The position numbers were made by a program, and so were the translations under genes. The notes under the pieces were generated by a model, which was not told the origin of the DNA, ran no database searches, and saw only the letters and a list, made by a program, of their open reading frames with translations. Below, in pieces: positions 60,847-64,000 of a DNA stretch of 64,000 nucleotides. How positions within the stretch are numbered: position 1 is the stretch's first letter; each line of letters opens with the position of its first letter. Origin of the DNA: Lachnospiraceae bacterium (GTDB lineage: Bacteria > Bacillota > Clostridia > Lachnospirales > Lachnospiraceae); assembly GCA_024403455.1 (NCBI GenBank), contig JAKSRR010000012.1:21997-85996 (forward strand), read 5' to 3'.

Positions 60847-63129
60847 ATGATTAAGTTACATGAAGGTGGCGCTTATTTAGTAAATGGCGTAACGCTGGCA
60901 GACGAAGCGGCTGTAAAGGCGCAGACTGGCAAAGATGTAAATGCTGCAGAAGCAAAGAAGGCAACCATGGCTTATGGTATTTTGCAGGCGCACAATACCA
61001 GCGATAATATGGAGCATTTGAAGATTAAGTTTGATAAGCTGACCAGCCACGATATTACCTTTGTAGGTATCATCCAGACAGCACGTGCATCAGGACTTAA
61101 GAAGTTTCCTATCCCTTATGTACTTACCAACTGTCACAACTCCCTTTGCGCTGTAGGTGGAACCATCAATGAAGATGATCACATGTTTGGTCTTACCTGT
61201 GCAAAGAAGTACGGCGGTATTTATGTACCTCCTCACCAGGCAGTTATTCACCAGTTCGCTCGTGAAATGCTTGCTGGTGGCGGCAGAATGATTTTAGGCT
61301 CTGACTCTCATACCCGTTATGGTGCATTAGGTACCATGGCAATGGGTGAAGGTGGACCTGAGCTTGTTAAGCAGTTGTTAAACCAGACCTATGATATTGA
61401 TATGCCGGGTGTTGTTGCCGTATATATGACTGGCGAGCCCATGAAGGGTGTAGGTCCTCAGGACGTTGCCCTTGCCATTATCGGTGCTGTATTTAAGAAC
61501 GGCTATGTAAAGAACAAAGTAATGGAATTCGTTGGACCTGGTGTAAAGAATCTCTCCGCTGATTTCAGAATTGGCGTAGATGTAATGACCACCGAGACCA
61601 CCTGCTTATCCTCCATCTGGCAGACTGATGAGAAGATTGCAGAGTTCTATGAAATTCATAATAGACCAGAAGATTACAAGGAAGTAAAGCCTGGCGATGT
61701 AGCTTACTATGATGGTGTTATTGAAGTAGACCTTAGCAAGATTAAGCCTATGATTGCTATGCCTTTCCATCCTTCTAACACTTATACGATTGATGAGTTA
61801 AATGCTAATTTGGATGACATCCTAGCAGACTGCGAGAAGAAAGCACTGGTATCCCTGGATGGTGCCGTTGACTTTAAGCTTCGTGACAAGATTAGAAATG
61901 GCAAGCTCTATGTTGAGCAGGGTGTTATTGCTGGTTGTGCAGGTGGTGGATTTGAAAATATTTGTGCGGCAGCAGACATCTTAAATGGTGCATCCATTGG
62001 ACCTGACGAATTTACATTAAATGTATATCCTGCTTCTATGCCGGTATACATGGAATTAATCAAGAATGGTGCAGCTGCAAAGATTATGCAGACGGGTGCT
62101 ATTATGAAGACAGCATTCTGCGGTCCTTGCTTTGGTGCAGGCGATACTCCTGCAAACAATGCATTCTCCATTCGTCACTCTACCAGAAACTTCCCGAACA
62201 GAGAAGGATCCAAACTGCAGAGTGGACAGATTGCTTCTGTTGCGCTTATGGATGCTCGTTCTATCGCAGCTACGGCAGCAAACAAGGGTTATCTTACCCC
62301 AGCAACCGAGGTGCCTGATAAGATTGGTGCGTACAAGTATTACTTTGATAAGAGCATCTATGAGAATCGTGTATTTGATTCTAAGGGTGTGGCTGATGAC
62401 AGCGTGGAAATCAAGTTTGGTCCTAACATCAAGGATTGGCCGACCATGGGTGCACTTCCTGAGAACTTAGTACTTCGTGTGGTTTCCGAGATTCATGATC
62501 CTGTTACCACAACCGATGAACTTATCCCTTCCGGTGAAACTTCTTCCTACAGAAGTAATCCTTTAGGACTTGCAGAGTTTACCTTAAGCCGTAAAGATCC
62601 TAACTACGTAGGACTTGCGAAGGATATCCAGAAGGCAGAGAAGGCTAGAATGGAAGGAACCTGTCCTTGTGAAGTACATCCCGATGTGAAGCCAGTGATG
62701 AGTGTTGTAAAGACCCAGTTTGCAGATGCAAGTCATGAGAATACTGGTTTTGGTTCTACCATTTTTGCTGTAAAGCCTGGTGATGGTTCCGCAAGAGAGC
62801 AGGCAGCATCTTGCCAGAAGGTACTTGGTGGCTGGGCAAATATTGCCAATGAGTATGCAACCAAGAGATATCGCAGTAACTTAATCAACTGGGGTATGCT
62901 TCCCTTCGTCATTCCTGAAGGTGAGCTTCCTTTCACCAATAAGGACTATCTCTTCTTCCCTGGCATCAGAAAGGCTGTAGAAGAGAAGGCAGCAGAGATT
63001 AAGGGCTATACCGTTGATGTTAATGGAAATGCATTAAAGGAGTTTACAGTAACCTTAGGAAGCCTTACTGATGAAGAACGTCAGATTATCTTAAAGGGAT
63101 GCTTAATCAACTACAATAGAGTGGACTAA
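60847..63129 (+). CDS. Aconitase-family hydratase
   Basis: A 760-residue iron-sulphur hydro-lyase. Members isomerise citrate to isocitrate via cis-aconitate in the cytoplasm. [20 protein letters not shown] (about 97-116) and [20 protein letters not shown] (about 154-173) are active-site blocks. The cluster ligands are Cys in GCAGGGFEN (about 364) and the CxxC of [14 protein letters not shown] (about 422-435). [15 protein letters not shown] carries substrate-binding Arg residues. Domain 4 follows from about 540. Length agrees with the 750-residue clostridial subgroup, shorter than AcnA (about 890). AAGAGGAT precedes the ATG. Activity on a related substrate is possible. Confidence 0.88.
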   Translation: MIKLHEGGAYLVNGVTLADEAAVKAQTGKDVNAAEAKKATMAYGILQAHNTSDNMEHLKIKFDKLTSHDITFVGIIQTARASGLKKFPIPYVLTNCHNSLCAVGGTINEDDHMFGLTCAKKYGGIYVPPHQAVIHQFAREMLAGGGRMILGSDSHTRYGALGTMAMGEGGPELVKQLLNQTYDIDMPGVVAVYMTGEPMKGVGPQDVALAIIGAVFKNGYVKNKVMEFVGPGVKNLSADFRIGVDVMTTETTCLSSIWQTDEKIAEFYEIHNRPEDYKEVKPGDVAYYDGVIEVDLSKIKPMIAMPFHPSNTYTIDELNANLDDILADCEKKALVSLDGAVDFKLRDKIRNGKLYVEQGVIAGCAGGGFENICAAADILNGASIGPDEFTLNVYPASMPVYMELIKNGAAAKIMQTGAIMKTAFCGPCFGAGDTPANNAFSIRHSTRNFPNREGSKLQSGQIASVALMDARSIAATAANKGYLTPATEVPDKIGAYKYYFDKSIYENRVFDSKGVADDSVEIKFGPNIKDWPTMGALPENLVLRVVSEIHDPVTTTDELIPSGETSSYRSNPLGLAEFTLSRKDPNYVGLAKDIQKAEKARMEGTCPCEVHPDVKPVMSVVKTQFADASHENTGFGSTIFAVKPGDGSAREQAASCQKVLGGWANIANEYATKRYRSNLINWGMLPFVIPEGELPFTNKDYLFFPGIRKAVEEKAAEIKGYTVDVNGNALKEFTVTLGSLTDEERQIILKGCLINYNRVD

Positions 63130-63187
63130 TCCGTAGTGCATCATAACTTTTGATGCCGCTTAAGGAAACTCAGAAAACGAATCATTT

Positions 63188-63217
63188 AGGAGCCTCATCA
63201 CGGGGCTCCTATTTTGT
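63188..63217 (+). terminator. Terminator after the aconitase-family gene (copy 1 of a duplicated hairpin)
   Basis: AGGAGCC (63188-63194) pairs with GGCTCCT (63204-63210), then ATTTTG. The same 26-base string recurs at 63921. Confidence 0.75.
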
Positions 63218-63345
63218 AGACACTATGTGAAAAATATCACTGTAATGATATTATTGGAAATGCTATACTTAAAGCGATAAATGAATGCATAGAAAAATGC
63301 ATTTTGGTGGATAATCTCACGCAGTATCGATGGGAGGTGGAAGAT

Positions 63346-63618
63346 ATGATGTTTCCATTTATGACAATAGACAATGATACAGAAGTTGTTCATTCTGAAC
63401 GCAAAGAAGATGGGCGTGTCAAGGTGTATATTGAGACCCCTGATGAAAGGGACGGATTTCACCATGCGGTATGTTGGCTTCCTGAATATAAATGGGAAGA
63501 TATTAGTGGATATGCAGAGACAGAGATGGATAGATACAGGAAGTTTGTTATTGATAACGCTCATTTGATTATGGAGTTTGCAAGTGAAGGGGGATTTTTG
63601 AATGCCTCAAATCTTTAA
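63346..63618 (+). CDS. Small acidic protein, partner of the DUF4160 protein
   Basis: 90 residues from ATG 63346, which has GGGAGGTGG about 8 bases upstream; weaker TTG/GTG starts at 63304 and 63307 lack one. It is acidic, with KVYIETPDERDGFHHAVCWL and YKWEDISGYAETEMDRYRKF, and ends in a helix. No family is recognised. It overlaps the DUF4160 gene by 17 bases, so the two are co-translated and probably interact. DUF4160 genes commonly pair with a small neighbour (often DUF2442) in toxin-antitoxin-like units; this partner is not recognisably DUF2442. Confidence 0.6.
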   Translation: MMFPFMTIDNDTEVVHSERKEDGRVKVYIETPDERDGFHHAVCWLPEYKWEDISGYAETEMDRYRKFVIDNAHLIMEFASEGGFLNASNL

Positions 63619-63880
63619 GATAGGCCCATTTTGGATTTATTTTTGGGCGAATGAGAATAAACCCTTAGAACCAATACATGTTCATGTAGCAGAGGGTAAA
63701 CCAGTCGAAAATGCAACAAAGATCTGGATTACCCAAAGCGGGAAATGTATAGTCTGCAATAATGCATCAAATATTCCTGATAAAAAACTGAAGCTTATTG
63801 TTAGAACAATTGAAGCAAATACGGATGAAATAATTAGTAAGTGGAGAGATTTCTTTGGAGAAGGAAGATTTTATTGCTAG
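63602..63880 (+). CDS. DUF4160 domain protein
   Basis: 92 residues. FKIGPFWIYFWANENKPLEP and IHVHVAEG (about 22-33) carry the HxH that marks DUF4160. KIWITQSGKCIVCNNAS and the final WRDFFGEGRF helix complete the short family. Biochemical role is unknown; paired genes with small partners have been suggested to be toxin-antitoxin-like, which I cannot confirm here. GGGGG lies about 10 bases before the ATG, inside the upstream gene. It is AT-rich compared with the neighbouring aconitase gene. Confidence 0.72.
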   Translation: MPQIFKIGPFWIYFWANENKPLEPIHVHVAEGKPVENATKIWITQSGKCIVCNNASNIPDKKLKLIVRTIEANTDEIISKWRDFFGEGRFYC

Positions 63881-63920
63881 TTGTAATTAGGGTATTTCAC
63901 TACAAGTTTTGTTAAATTGC

Positions 63921-63948
63921 CAGGAGCCTCATCACGGGGCTCCTATTT
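63921..63948 (+). terminator. Terminator after the DUF4160 gene (copy 2 of a duplicated hairpin)
   Basis: AGGAGCC and GGCTCCT with the same TCATCACGG loop as at 63188, followed by ATTTAG, a poorer T tract than copy 1. Confidence 0.65.
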
Positions 63949-64000
63949 AGTACCATAAAAGTGTAGTTGTTAGAGAGTAATTAACTCTGACATCTGCACT

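Overview
This window reads as a chromosomal segment of a Gram-positive, probably anaerobic member of the Clostridia, most likely the Lachnospiraceae. The evidence is strong GGAGG ribosome binding sites, a complete S10-spc-alpha ribosomal cluster followed directly by ecfA1-ecfA2-ecfT, a two-subunit (PyrK/PyrDB) dihydroorotate dehydrogenase, zinc-type S14, a four-cysteine adenylate kinase, and rpsD inside the alpha operon. The genus cannot be fixed from sequence alone. No rRNA, tRNA, CRISPR array, transposase or prophage was found.

Layout. 1-13.4 kb is a surface-polysaccharide locus. It holds the end of rmlD, a divergently transcribed PAP2-like (DUF212) gene, a GDP-L-fucose synthase, a split multi-pass membrane protein, a polyprenyl-phosphate sugar transferase, six glycosyltransferases and an ABC flippase-type exporter. 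13.5-24.7 kb is housekeeping: a chemoreceptor, a Na+/H+ antiporter with a TrkA-like RCK protein, a FAD protein, an acyltransferase, and pyrC, pyrK and pyrD interrupted by a CYTH gene on the other strand. 24.7-33.2 kb is an accessory stretch. It contains an HTH-GHKL-STAS-like regulator, a NERD protein, three lipoproteins, a membrane protein and a Lon-like AAA+ ATPase, studded with six copies of an ~80-bp palindromic repeat. 33.4-39.3 kb holds argG, a HipA-like kinase with a coiled-coil partner, a zinc-ribbon/FecR/DUF6273 protein that appears frameshifted, and an RNA methyltransferase.

39.5-57.6 kb is the ribosomal supercluster: rpsJ to rplO, secY, adk, map, a KOW protein, infA, rpmJ, rpsM, rpsK, rpsD, two tandem and divergent rpoA genes, and rplQ. 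Three non-coding stretches in it (upstream of rpsJ, upstream of rplC, and a 318-base gap before rpsM) fold into several hairpins and look like ribosomal-protein autoregulatory leaders. 57.6-64 kb has the ECF transporter core, a small membrane protein, an aconitase-family enzyme and a small two-gene pair with a DUF4160 protein, bracketed by two copies of one terminator.

The most unusual points are these. There are two RNA polymerase alpha subunits in tandem. The palindromic repeat family has been translated into the C-termini of two unrelated proteins (EcfA2 and a membrane protein, both ending LLxSGVSL). Operator-like repeats at exact 21-bp spacing lie in the promoter of the HTH-GHKL gene. A regulatory module is duplicated before two lipoprotein genes, with hairpin stems that differ in sequence but keep pairing. 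Two apparent frameshifts (near 3.2 kb and at a G6 run at 36.5 kb) deserve read-level checking.
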